Of a stretch of 64,000 nucleotides of DNA, positions 44,962 to 55,300 are shown piece by piece; within the stretch, counting starts at the first letter, position 1; each line of letters opens with the position of its first letter. Source of the stretch: Kordia algicida (GTDB taxonomy: Bacteria; Bacteroidota; Bacteroidia; Flavobacteriales; Flavobacteriaceae); the NCBI RefSeq assembly GCF_051013375.1, contig NZ_CP142125.1; one strand, 5' to 3'. The notes below the pieces were generated by a model. That model was not told the DNA's origin and ran no database searches. It saw nothing but the letters and a program-made list of their open reading frames with translations. Both the position numbers and the translations under genes were made by a program.

Positions 44962-45120
44962 TCAATCTAACGCTTTGGTTGTGACGTAATAACGCCAACC
45001 AATAATAGCGAGTTGTACTTTGGTAGCTTTGCTCAAATCCAATTGCTTTTTTGAAAAAGAAGGTAACAGAACCTTGTTTAGTTTGGCTAAAAATTTAAAA
45101 AATGACTTCTTCATTATCAT
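44962..45120 (-). CDS. Conserved 52-residue basic protein of flavobacteria
   Basis: MIMKKSFFKFLAKLNKVLLP followed by KKQLDLSKATKVQLAIIGWRYYVTTKALD. The pattern (KKSFFKFLA.LNK..LPS, then LDL.KA.K.QLA.IGW..YVT..ALD) is one I recall as a widely kept short protein in Flavobacteriia, sometimes labelled SsrA-binding-protein-like without support. It lies between a tRNA and a long spacer. A start at 45114 is also possible. Confidence 0.75.
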   Translation of the reverse strand: MIMKKSFFKFLAKLNKVLLPSFSKKQLDLSKATKVQLAIIGWRYYVTTKALD

Positions 45121-45628
45121 AAAAATACTAAAAACAATCTATAATGAGTCATTTATCTTAGGATAGCTATAAACATGAATACATTTATTGTGAAAATAAA
45201 ATAGAGTTGTAAAATCTTTGAAACTGGTAAGTACTGCAACTACAGAATGGATGACTTAAAAAGCTAAAAAAATTAAATAATTATTTGGTTATTTGTTGAA
45301 AATATGAATGGATAGATAAGGAGTGAAAAACTCTTTTATTGGTTTAAAGAACTAAATTTTTAATGTGAAAATCTTCTCATCAGTGCAAAAAATGCAATAA
45401 ATTAACATTAAAATAACAGATTTTTTAAAAATAGAGGCGCGGCTGCGTAAGATTTTTTCTTAACTTTGAGTAGAATAACAAAAGCAAAAGTTATTCATTA
45501 TTCCCTCCTATTATAACCCAAAATTAGCTAATCGAACTGCTAATTTGGCTTCCAACCATAGAATCAAAAACATGTCCCTCGATAAAAACATTTTTTATCG
45601 AAACTAAACAATTTTAAATAAGTTAAGT
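45121..45628. other. Intergenic region upstream of the giant-protein operon
   Basis: 508 AT-rich bases with no gene seen. TAACTTTG at 45461-45468 matches the -7 element TAnnTTTG but lacks a good -33 partner. The leader to the first gene would be about 160 bases, long for this group. Confidence 0.4.
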
Positions 45629-48600
45629 ATGGCTTTTTATTTTTTTACAGAACCATCAAAGTTAAATGCACAAACGCAGAGTCAGGCGTTTGGAGCAGTC
45701 GATGAGGATAATTATAGACTAAATAATTTATTTTCAGGAAGTACAGCTCCTAAAGCATTTGCTATAACAGATGGAACAATATTAGTGCAACAAATAGGAA
45801 CCACTAATAAGTACAATATTGTACTCAAGCCTACTGTGCAACCAGACTTAAATCTGCCCAAAATAGATTATATAATATATAAAGGAATAAAAAAGGATAG
45901 TATTATAGATGGTGCAAAAGTAGCAAACATTAACAAAAATGATCTAACCAAAACTATTCACGAAAGTGCAATTGCGTGGTACACAGCTGAAGATGAAGTT
46001 ATGCCAGCTACAGAGCCTGCTGCCGATACGTCATTAGGGTTGGTGTATAATGCAACTACTACAGATCCAGATTTGAAAAGAGAAGACACGGATAGTCTCA
46101 ATGAAGCATTTTATGCTAATGGAGATATTACATTACCTTTCATTTTTGCTGGAGGACATATCGGAGATTTTGACACAACTTCTGATTTTGGAATTGCAGT
46201 AGTTTTTGAGAAAATTGGTTTTCAACCTACGTTTAAATTAGCTCGTGAGCTAGATTCTAATTTGAGCTTTACAGCACTTCCATCTGGAGCAACAGATACA
46301 GAAAAATTCAAAAGAAAACATGCCAAAGAAGATTCATTAGCCTTCATGGACTCTGCAGCTTTTTTTGGTGCTTTTTACAATGAAGGCATAGAAGTTTATG
46401 ATGGAACAGAATTCAACACCAAAACTGGTAATGATATATATAATGAAATCATAGCAAAACATTTTTATAAAAACAGAATCTATGTTGATATAAGAAATGA
46501 ATTCAATGATTCTTTTAATTACTATAACAATTATGGTAATATCATTCAATGGAATTTAGATAATACAGAGACTCTAACAAATGTAGATTATTACAGAAAC
46601 TTTAAATGGCCTTTACTCGTAATAAATGACGATAGCTCAGTAAGTGAATTTGGAACAGCTAACACCGATAAGAATATTTTATTTGCTTTCCCTACAGGTG
46701 ATAATGAATTTCCTCTATTCTATTACAAACGAGCATTTCTTGAAGAAGTCGGGCTAACCTTACCTGAAGCGAAAGATATCTTTTTTACACCTGTAATTAC
46801 AGATGACGAAGTGAAATCTAAAAAAATTACATTACCAAAATCTGGCGGAAGAGCTTTTACAAATTATTTTAAAATAGGGTATTTAAGAAGTACAGAAAAC
46901 TTCCGTGAACAAGATCTTTCTTTAGTAAATAATACATATTTAGACAATATTTTTCCTCTCTTTAATATGGATGTTCCTTTTGATGAGAGTTTAGGAAAAA
47001 GTTATCTGAAAGTCTATTATGATGGTGGCTATGTAGATAAAAAAAGAATAAATGGAGCAAATTATACTTCTAATTTGGGAGTAGCTAAAGACAATCAATT
47101 TGTAACCTTCATTTCATATCCTGCAAAATATAACTTAAATGTAAAGCAAAGTATTGACGACAAACTTCCTTTGAGTGGTATGGAAGGAGCAATTAATAAC
47201 TTGTTTCTTTATGATTTAGACGCTCAAATTGGTTCTGTAAAGATTATCAAGCATGAGTTTCTTATTGGAGGAGATTCAAAAGAATATCTCAAATTTGAAG
47301 TACAAGAAGATGGATTGGTCAATGATGCTGAAAAATATACATTTGAAGATGTTTCCATTCTTGGAATGACGGTACAACAATACCAAGATTTAGAACAATT
47401 AAATCAGACTGAATTTGATCCTGCTTTTAAAACCTATTTGGCTGTTGATGATATAATCACAGGAATAGACGATAATGGAAGACCTTACACACGCTTCAAG
47501 TATGTACTACGTGGTTTAAAAATTGATAGTTCAGGAGATGTTGTAGAACATCAGGCGGAACCAGCAACTGATATTATTGTATATACAGATGAAAAGCTTG
47601 AAAGTGTTGCATATGAACGAAATTATGAAGAAGCAATAGGTACTGATATATTTTCAGGGACAACTACAAATGAAGATTATTTTATTGCATTACAACCAGC
47701 TATTGAAGCTGTAGTATCTTCCTTTGAAACTACACTTAATAATATCGACGTTAATAGTGATCTACTGTTTTCTCAAATTACTTCTTTAGTAAGTCAAAAA
47801 TCTAGAGAATTATGGACAGAAGCTGTGCAATATGTACAAGCTAATCCTACAGATGCTGATGATCGTCCTTTGTATTGGGCACGTCTAAAAATGGCGGCAT
47901 TACTCAAAGCACATCCATATTTCTTAGGCGATATTCGAGAAGAATCACAAATTGCTCCTAATTCAGACTTGGATAAAACGATCAAGTTAATGGAAGAAGA
48001 AAGTAGAAACTATACGAAAGTTGATTTTTCAGGAGCACCATCTGGAGCAAAAAAAATATTAGTTACTGGTTTTGATCCATTTTTCTTAAATGAAAATCAT
48101 CCTACTTTAGGAGGTTTTTCAAATAAGCGCCAAAGTAATCCTTCTGGCTGTGTTGCTTTATCTCTACACGGTACAACTACAGATAATAATTTAGGATACA
48201 TCCAAACTTTAATAGTTCCTGTAAGATACAAAGACTTTGATGGCAAAGCCAATTCTACAGAAGGACAAGGAGAAGGAATTATTGAAGAATATATTCAACC
48301 TTTCATTAATCAAGTAGACATGATTATAACGGTAAGTCAATCTGGACCTGGAGATTATAATATTGACAGGTATGCAACTGTGACCAGAGGTGGATTTAAT
48401 GATAACTTAAATTATATAAGAGAAGAACTAAGTAGATCTATCGAAATTAATACTTCTGATTTAGAGTGGATTGAAACTACATTGCCAGCTCAATTTATTG
48501 ATCCTCCTATTGTTTATAATTATTCCTATAAAGATAGTACAGGAGCTCATATAGCAAACACAAATGGAACTGCACCGCCAACTATTGGGGAAAGAATGAA

Positions 48601-48805
48601 TGAAGGACCAGGAGGTGATTATCTGTCAAATGAAATTTTTTACAGGGTTGCAAAGCTACGTGAAGAAATAAGAGATACACTACCTACTGGGCATTTTCAT
48701 ATTTCAAAACTTCAAAACGGAACAAATGATTTTGATGGAAATGATACGAAAGATTTAATTGATATAGTCGCAGAAGGAATTAATAATGCAGCAACCGGAT
48801 TATAA
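45629..48805 (+). CDS. 1058-aa signal-less protein with C-terminal pyroglutamyl-peptidase-like domain
   Basis: No signal peptide (MAFYFFTEPSKLNAQTQ). Residues ~1-800 are beta-rich and not recognised. Residues ~805-1045 resemble pyrrolidone-carboxyl peptidase (family C15): KKILVTGFDPF (808-818), NPSG (837-840), TLIVPVRYKDFDG, DMIITVSQSGPGDYNIDRYATV (C15: GqAgGR..I..ERvAiN) and GGDYLSNEIFYRV (C15: GtyvCN..fY), then GHFHIS (C15: GFIHVP). The catalytic Cys is replaced by Ser1000 and the Glu of the ER(V) motif by Asp913, while His1024 is kept. The enzyme may be dead or may use a Ser-His-Asp set. Its stop overlaps the next start (TAATG). It heads a coupled operon and may be an effector. Confidence 0.72.
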   Translation: MAFYFFTEPSKLNAQTQSQAFGAVDEDNYRLNNLFSGSTAPKAFAITDGTILVQQIGTTNKYNIVLKPTVQPDLNLPKIDYIIYKGIKKDSIIDGAKVANINKNDLTKTIHESAIAWYTAEDEVMPATEPAADTSLGLVYNATTTDPDLKREDTDSLNEAFYANGDITLPFIFAGGHIGDFDTTSDFGIAVVFEKIGFQPTFKLARELDSNLSFTALPSGATDTEKFKRKHAKEDSLAFMDSAAFFGAFYNEGIEVYDGTEFNTKTGNDIYNEIIAKHFYKNRIYVDIRNEFNDSFNYYNNYGNIIQWNLDNTETLTNVDYYRNFKWPLLVINDDSSVSEFGTANTDKNILFAFPTGDNEFPLFYYKRAFLEEVGLTLPEAKDIFFTPVITDDEVKSKKITLPKSGGRAFTNYFKIGYLRSTENFREQDLSLVNNTYLDNIFPLFNMDVPFDESLGKSYLKVYYDGGYVDKKRINGANYTSNLGVAKDNQFVTFISYPAKYNLNVKQSIDDKLPLSGMEGAINNLFLYDLDAQIGSVKIIKHEFLIGGDSKEYLKFEVQEDGLVNDAEKYTFEDVSILGMTVQQYQDLEQLNQTEFDPAFKTYLAVDDIITGIDDNGRPYTRFKYVLRGLKIDSSGDVVEHQAEPATDIIVYTDEKLESVAYERNYEEAIGTDIFSGTTTNEDYFIALQPAIEAVVSSFETTLNNIDVNSDLLFSQITSLVSQKSRELWTEAVQYVQANPTDADDRPLYWARLKMAALLKAHPYFLGDIREESQIAPNSDLDKTIKLMEEESRNYTKVDFSGAPSGAKKILVTGFDPFFLNENHPTLGGFSNKRQSNPSGCVALSLHGTTTDNNLGYIQTLIVPVRYKDFDGKANSTEGQGEGIIEEYIQPFINQVDMIITVSQSGPGDYNIDRYATVTRGGFNDNLNYIREELSRSIEINTSDLEWIETTLPAQFIDPPIVYNYSYKDSTGAHIANTNGTAPPTIGERMNEGPGGDYLSNEIFYRVAKLREEIRDTLPTGHFHISKLQNGTNDFDGNDTKDLIDIVAEGINNAATGL

Positions 48806-49386
48806 TGCTAAAAAAAGGTTTTAAATATTGTTTTTTAAGAGTCTCATTACTGATTCTGTTAAGTATAAGTTGTGTTTCTCAGAACTTTACTAAGATTCAT
48901 CTTACAAAAGAAAAGAGTGAAATTAAAGGAGTTGAATATATATATAAAGTTAAAGATTCAGCAGATTTAAATTTTATAAACATTAAGTATAAAGAAGATA
49001 TGGGACGTATCTCAAGTGTTCATTATACTCTAAAAGAAAAGCTCCCTGACGGTAGATATAAAGTTTATGTAAACAATAGATTAGTACTAAATGGTATTAT
49101 GAAAAACAACTCAAAAGAAGGAACATGGACAAGTGTTAACAATCTGCGTGAAAAGCAATTAACACCCTATAGGAATGGAAAAATACATGGTGTTATAAAA
49201 GAATTTTACAAAGATGGCTCTATAAAAAGAGAAACACATGTTCAAGAAAACAAAATAATATTTAGAACCACTTTTCATAAAAAAGGAAAAGTAAAAACAC
49301 AAGAGCAATTTAAAAATGGTCGCTGTGTAGAAATTAGAAAATTTAATACTAAAGGAAAACAAATTAAAGCCAATAATGGCTTGTAA
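48805..49386 (+). CDS. YwqK/MORN-like lipoprotein, possible immunity protein
   Basis: 193 residues. A lipoprotein signal (LLILLSISC, Cys about 23) is followed by an unrecognised region, then short beta-hairpin repeats of the YwqK/MORN kind: GRYKVYVNNRLVLNGIMKNN, YRNGKIHGVIKEFYKDGSI and KKGKVKTQEQFKNGRC. Proteins of this kind are often called antitoxins in Bacteroidota, though their role is rarely tested. Translation is coupled to the PCP-like protein, so it may protect the envelope against it. Confidence 0.65.
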   Translation: MLKKGFKYCFLRVSLLILLSISCVSQNFTKIHLTKEKSEIKGVEYIYKVKDSADLNFINIKYKEDMGRISSVHYTLKEKLPDGRYKVYVNNRLVLNGIMKNNSKEGTWTSVNNLREKQLTPYRNGKIHGVIKEFYKDGSIKRETHVQENKIIFRTTFHKKGKVKTQEQFKNGRCVEIRKFNTKGKQIKANNGL

Positions 49387-49397
49387 AAAATAATAAT

Positions 49398-50999
49398 ATG
49401 ATTGCAATAACAGATACAAGTGCATTTGCAGATGTAGAGTTGGTGCTACTAACTCAAAATGTTGCTTTAACATCAACAATAGTCGATCAAGAATTGACAG
49501 GAAGTGTTATCAAAAATGCAACAATTACAACAGCTGTAAAAACGCTGTTAAAAAGTATTTTGGGAAATAGTGATCTGACAACTGCAGCAAAAAATAAAAT
49601 AGCAGAATATGCAGGATTCTCTCACAATTCAACAACAAACACAGTCGATTTTACCAGTGCAGATGTATCTCTAGATAAATTAACTTTCTATGTAATTTTT
49701 AAATTGCCTTATACGCATGCAAACTTTACATATGAAGACATTGCTGACGGAGAAACATCAAGTACAATCGCAACCAATCCAACCACTTGGGGGAAATATG
49801 CAAACTACATTAGAAACTTAACGGGTTCTGACATAAAAAAAATTAATTCAGCCGGAGAACAAGTAAATAGTTCAGGAAAACCAGTTGATGGAAGTAGTGT
49901 AGACATTGAAGGATGGTATAAAGAAGAAGCCTATAGCTATTTGGGAGAAACACCTTTTAACGGGACATATACCGTACCAGCAGGTTTGAACTCTGTGGCT
50001 ACAGAGAAAGCCATGTTATTTGGTCAAAACGATGAAACAGCTGTAGCTGGAGAGGCGTCACTAGATATTACAAAAATACCTTTATACTTTTATTTATTGG
50101 CTAAAGTTGAAAACCCATATCTGAATCGTTACTGGTTGAATTCAAACATAAATAGTCAGTTAATCTCAAGAATACCGCATTGGCCTTCAGGCATAAAAAC
50201 AAAAGTTTATCGTAAACACTTTGTTAAAGAATCTTCAAATCCTGATAATGTAACTGTAGCTAATGCAACATACACATTAGCACATGATACAACAGGAACT
50301 TTTTTTAATATAACACAGACTGATGCAACAACAAATCAACAGACGACGCACAAAGTGTATATAGAAGAAATGGATACAGCATCACTTACTTTTGAAGGTT
50401 TAAGCTTGTCTGATGCTGATGAAGTCATAAAAGATTCTGATGGACTACGAGCTGTGTGGAAAGATAAATACGATCATCCTACATTAAACAATAACTCAGG
50501 TCTTACATTTGGAATGGGTGTGGATATTGGAGCCACTTTTCAAGGATATTACAATATAGAAATTGATATACAATTTTCTGGAACGGGAACATTCAGACTC
50601 TACTATGGAGGAAGAAGATCTGCACCAATTAATGTGAATGTAAGCTGTACTTCATTAAGAAATACCATTCGAACTTTAATAGAAGATACATCACAAAGAA
50701 CAAAAGTAACAAACAGTACAGGAGGAACTTCGGGAACACCTGCAAAAATTAAAATTCTTCGTCAATATGCTTCAAACCAGAAAGCCTACAATCATCGAAT
50801 TTATGTTGAAGATGAAACAGGTACAGCAAGTGTAACACTTTCTCCTAATGCAGAAAATGATCGTTGGAAAGAGCGAACTGTAGCAGATAATGATGATTGG
50901 TATTACTATAATGAAATATTAAACTATTCTTTTTCTAATAATCCTACTCCTGGATATTATGAACATTGGGAAACTGCAAACTCCAGGAAGTTATTCTGA
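49398..50999 (+). CDS. Signal-less protein with the N-terminal half of a pesticin/T4-lysozyme-like domain
   Basis: 533 residues as it stands. The N-terminal ~300 residues are Thr/Ser/Asn-rich and unrecognised. Near residue 340, ADEVIKDSDGLRAVW...NNNSGLTFGMGVDIGATF looks like the active-site part of muramidases of the pesticin type (usual pattern E...SGxTIGxGxDLG): candidates E342, T370, D376. A ~125-residue beta-rich insert follows, and the frame ends at ANSRKLF. The lysozyme-like helices resume in the next frame, which overlaps from 50959. Removing one A from GCAAACTCC near 50980 would give one continuous protein (ETATPGSYSDILDRRKYL). It would cut peptidoglycan glycan strands. No signal peptide. 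11 bases follow the previous gene. Confidence 0.6.
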   Translation: MIAITDTSAFADVELVLLTQNVALTSTIVDQELTGSVIKNATITTAVKTLLKSILGNSDLTTAAKNKIAEYAGFSHNSTTNTVDFTSADVSLDKLTFYVIFKLPYTHANFTYEDIADGETSSTIATNPTTWGKYANYIRNLTGSDIKKINSAGEQVNSSGKPVDGSSVDIEGWYKEEAYSYLGETPFNGTYTVPAGLNSVATEKAMLFGQNDETAVAGEASLDITKIPLYFYLLAKVENPYLNRYWLNSNINSQLISRIPHWPSGIKTKVYRKHFVKESSNPDNVTVANATYTLAHDTTGTFFNITQTDATTNQQTTHKVYIEEMDTASLTFEGLSLSDADEVIKDSDGLRAVWKDKYDHPTLNNNSGLTFGMGVDIGATFQGYYNIEIDIQFSGTGTFRLYYGGRRSAPINVNVSCTSLRNTIRTLIEDTSQRTKVTNSTGGTSGTPAKIKILRQYASNQKAYNHRIYVEDETGTASVTLSPNAENDRWKERTVADNDDWYYYNEILNYSFSNNPTPGYYEHWETANSRKLF

Positions 51000-51486
51000 T
51001 ATATTGGACAGAAGAAAATATTTGAAACGAAGTTTTGGTTGTCGATCTAAAGCAAGTTATCACATTTGGGATGAGCAGAAGGATTTAATAAATGATATAG
51101 AAATTAAGAGTTATACCAGAAACTTGCGGGCAACATACCATAAGTTTTTCGTTCCAAGATTTTACGATTTAAAACGAACTCTAAAAGATGGAACGCAAAA
51201 ATTTAATGGGTCTAGTGGAAAAGATAGTGTACAATACCTTTTAAATGATTCAAGATTAAAAACCAAACCAAACCAAGCAGAGTTATTTGCAATTGTACTA
51301 TTGAATTATAACTATCCATCTGAGTACAGAAGAAAACTTAAAAGTCTAATTGACGCTATTAATCAGCATAGTATTTCAAAATTAAAAAGTGCGATTAATA
51401 AATTAACTAAAGACAGAAAAGATGCGCTCAACAGTTTCATCGGACCAAGTGTCAAATCAAAACTATATCATGGTATTGAGGACTAA
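50959..51486 (+). CDS. C-terminal half of the lysozyme-like protein in a shifted frame
   Basis: 175 residues, mostly helical and basic: PGSYSDILDRRKYLKRSFG, then AELFAIVLLNYNYPSEYRR and LKSLIDAINQHSISKLKSAI. The LFAIVLLNYN segment and following helices match the lower lobe of pesticin/T4-lysozyme-like muramidases, whose upper part lies in the preceding frame. There is no good ribosome-binding site before its ATG, so it is more likely the rest of that gene than a separate one. It overlaps the next lipoprotein gene by 17 bases. Confidence 0.55.
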   Translation: MNIGKLQTPGSYSDILDRRKYLKRSFGCRSKASYHIWDEQKDLINDIEIKSYTRNLRATYHKFFVPRFYDLKRTLKDGTQKFNGSSGKDSVQYLLNDSRLKTKPNQAELFAIVLLNYNYPSEYRRKLKSLIDAINQHSISKLKSAINKLTKDRKDALNSFIGPSVKSKLYHGIED

Positions 51487-52336
51487 ATATAAAATTCTTA
51501 TAGTATTGATTGCAACTCTTTTTTCGTGTACCACCAATAAAAAAGAAGCATATTTTTATGAAAATATTAAAAAATGGGAGACTGTTTTCATAAATACAAA
51601 TACTACAGGAATTAAGGGTGAGTTGAAACTTGCCATAAGTCAGGATGATGAATTAATAGAAGCCATAAATTATAAAATTTTAGGACTTTCATCATTACTC
51701 AAAGAAGAATTAGGAGATTCCATAAACAAAATTATAATTACTGATTTAGTAAGTAAAGAAGAAATCATAAACGAAAATTTAGATATAGAACATGTACCAG
51801 TATTCTCAACAATGGTCATGAATTCAGATAAATTACTTACGTATACTATTACAAAACAGTATGAATTATCAAAAGAACCTCCATATACTGAATACATAAA
51901 TTTAGATATAGAAAACTTACAGCAAATAGAAATTTCAGCCATTATTGATACAAAGAAAAAGAAAGAATTTCAAAAAATTATTTCAGACTACATAAATACA
52001 GAAAAGCGAAAAGTAGTAAACAATTATCTTTTAAAATTGGCAGAAAGAGTAGATCACTTACAAGAGGCTTACACAGAAGTTTTTGACAAAACGACATACA
52101 GTTTAGAAAAAATCACATGTGTTACAAACAATGCTTCTTTTTCACATTTTGATACAGAAGGAATCGTTTTCAACGTAGATGTAACGGACGAAAACTTCTT
52201 AGAAAACACAGAGCAAAATAGAATAGAAAAATATACATCATTCATACAGATTCCATATGAGTTAGTGACTCCTTATGTGAACAGGGAATCTAATCTATTT
52301 TCTTCAATTAATAATTTAAATAAAATCAAGAAATAA
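51470..52336 (+). CDS. Lipoprotein of unknown family, possible immunity protein to the muramidase
   Basis: 288 residues from ATG 51470, giving the lipoprotein signal YKILIVLIATLFSC; an upstream ATG would add 16 residues that spoil it. The rest is a mixed alpha/beta region rich in Glu/Lys/Ile with no recognised domain. It follows the lysozyme-like protein with a 17-base overlap, and its stop overlaps the next start (TAATG). Envelope lipoproteins directly after peptidoglycan hydrolases are often inhibitors; that role is inferred from position only. Confidence 0.6.
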   Translation: MVLRTKYKILIVLIATLFSCTTNKKEAYFYENIKKWETVFINTNTTGIKGELKLAISQDDELIEAINYKILGLSSLLKEELGDSINKIIITDLVSKEEIINENLDIEHVPVFSTMVMNSDKLLTYTITKQYELSKEPPYTEYINLDIENLQQIEISAIIDTKKKKEFQKIISDYINTEKRKVVNNYLLKLAERVDHLQEAYTEVFDKTTYSLEKITCVTNNASFSHFDTEGIVFNVDVTDENFLENTEQNRIEKYTSFIQIPYELVTPYVNRESNLFSSINNLNKIKK

Positions 52337-55300
52337 TGCCAACACCACAATTTTATCCGGCGCTAAGCAAATTGATACGTTCAGACAAATTACCTGAACC
52401 CATAAAATCGGTTGTTGATAATACAACAGACAAGCTATTCTATAAAACATATTATGTTGAAAAAAGTCTATATGGTGAAACAGCATATCATCATATTGTC
52501 TTGGTTTTTAACAAAGAAATAGGATTCAATCTCTTTGGTGGTGAAGAAGGTTTTGAATTACTTTTTAATCCAGGAAGCGCAGAAAATACAACAGAATTGC
52601 CATTAGCAATTTATTACAATCTTCCAATAGTAAAATATATAAAACAAATTCAACTTGGAGACTTAAACTCTATTGAAGACTATTTTAATTTGCTATTAGA
52701 AATGTTTAATGTCTCAGAAGAAGAATTACTATATGAAGTAATATATGGTTTCTTAGGAGATGAAACAGATCCTTTTTTAGCTTTTGTTGACGATTTCAAT
52801 AATAACCCTGATTATAATTCTCATCCACCTTTAACCAATCCGCAAGAGACAAACGAATATGAAAAAATAACAAATCTCATAACGCAATTTCAAACTAGAA
52901 ATCTAGACTTATTACTATATACACTAGAAAACTACGTTGATATTGTTGATTTTTCAGGGGGTTTTGAAAACCTATCAACAATCTTTAAAAAGTGGATGGG
53001 CGAATTCACGTTAGATACCATTATTGACCTTTTCATTCCAAAATTTTCGGTTACCTTACCACAATTAGAGCTTGCTTTAGCTTTTCCTAGAACATGGCTA
53101 AAACCAGTAGATGCAAACGGTAATGTGCTTGAAGACGGTAAATCAATGTTAACTTACAATGTAGGAAGCATGTCTTATCATTCTGAGCACGGATTTGAAT
53201 TTAATCAAGCAGATTCCTTCGATCTAACACCATCACAAATAGGAAACACAGGAATACTAATTGATATCGATAACCTAAAGTTTGATTTCCGAACTGATAA
53301 AAACATTCCTGAGGCAACTGCCGATGGAAGACCAGATGAATTCCGTGGCTTTTATGCCGAAACAGTAGCTATCACACTACCAAAAAAATGGTTCAATAAT
53401 GTAGACAATGCTACACTAAGAGTCGCGGGTTACAATATGCTCATCGGTACAGGAGGCGTTTCAGGAACAGTAGCTTTAGAAACTGTAGCCTCTGGAGGGG
53501 ACGGTTTTATGCCTGTAAACATCGGAAGCTGGGAACTTGGTTTCAGTAGTTTTGACATCAGCTTCAAACAAAATGCCATCATAGAATCTAACATAGAAGG
53601 TCGTTTAAAAATTCCAAAACTAAAAAACAGTGATGGAAACGAAGCGCTAATCGGAATCAAAGGACACTTAAATGAAGAAGGTGATTTCAACCTAACAGCT
53701 TCCGAGCCACAAGGAATTCCGTTAAGTCTATTTGACTTCATGACAATCAATTTCCTAACGCTCGAACTTGGTAGAGAAGATGACAACTTCTATGTAGGAA
53801 CATCCTGCGAAATCTCATTCCAAAACGCCATCATGGAACGCGTATTGGGCGATCAAAAAATCGTTATTCCAAAATTACGTGTATACGAAGATGGTTCTAT
53901 CGAAATCGTAGGTGGAAATGCATTCATTCCAACAAACATCTCACTAAATCTTGGACCAATCGAAATTGCAGTGACAGGAATCCACTTCGGATCGCATCAG
54001 CAAGAAAAAAATGGAGTCATGCGCAAATACAACTATTGGGGATTTGATGGAGCAATTAGCTTAGATCCATTAGGAATTGACGCACGTGGAGAAGGAATCA
54101 AATACTATTACACAACCGACAATGACGAACACGGAGGCGACGGCGACAGTTTCTTACGTATTCAAACTATTGAAGTTGATTTAATCATTCCAGGAACCGC
54201 AGATCCAGATAATGCTTTAGCAATCATCAACGGAATGTTATCTATCCCAGAACCAGGAGAATCTCCAGAATACGAAGGGAAAATTGGATTAAAACTTCCA
54301 AAAGCACGAATCAGCGGAGCAGCACAAATGCGCTTACAGCCAAAAGAACCTGCATTCATCATTGAAGCTGGAATCGAAATGCCAACGCCAATTCCACTAG
54401 CCGCAACAGGATTAGCATTCTACGGTTTTGGAGGATTACTCGGTTACAAATACGTAGCAGAAAAAGAAGCTATCGGACTCGTTTCAGGTGAAAACACTTG
54501 GTATGAATACTATACTTATCCAAAAAGAGGTGTCAATCTGGATAAATTTAGCGGGCCACCGCGAACCGATCAATACAATATGCCCGTAGCAGTTGGTGCC
54601 GGAACCGTATTAGGAACCATGCACGATGATGGATTCCTTTTCTCCACACGACTCATGGCAATCCTATCATTACCATCAGTATTTATCTTAGATGGTAGAG
54701 CCAACGTACTCGGAGAACGTTTAGGAATCATTGATGACACAGAACCACCATTCTTTGCAGGAGTTGCCGTAGGTGATAACTCTTTCGAATTCTGGTTTGG
54801 AGCAGACTATCAATTGCCAAAATCTAACGGTTGGATCATTGATCTCTATGCGGAAGTACAAGCAGGATTCTTCTTTAACAATCCATCAGCTTGGTACTTA
54901 AACTTCGGAACAAAAGATGCTCCAATCACCGCACGTGTCTTAACGATCATTACGGCACAATCATACTTAATGCTTTCGGCAAGAGGAATTGAAGCTGGTG
55001 CTAGAGTCGATTTATCACTCAAGAAAAATTTCTTCGGAATCAAAGTAGAAATCAGTGCGTATGTAGAAGTTGGCGGATTCATCAGTTTTGAACGATTCCA
55101 ATTAGGAGGTTACATTGCCTTCGGAGGAACCATCGCTATCAGCGTATGGAAAATTGTTGGATTCCGAGTGAGTCTCGATGCAATTCTATCTGCGGAAGCG
55201 GCAAAACCATTCTTACTCTATGCAAAAGTTCGAATTAGAGTATGTATCCGAATCATCGTAAAAATCTGTAAAACATTCAAAGTCAAACTTAAATGGGAGA

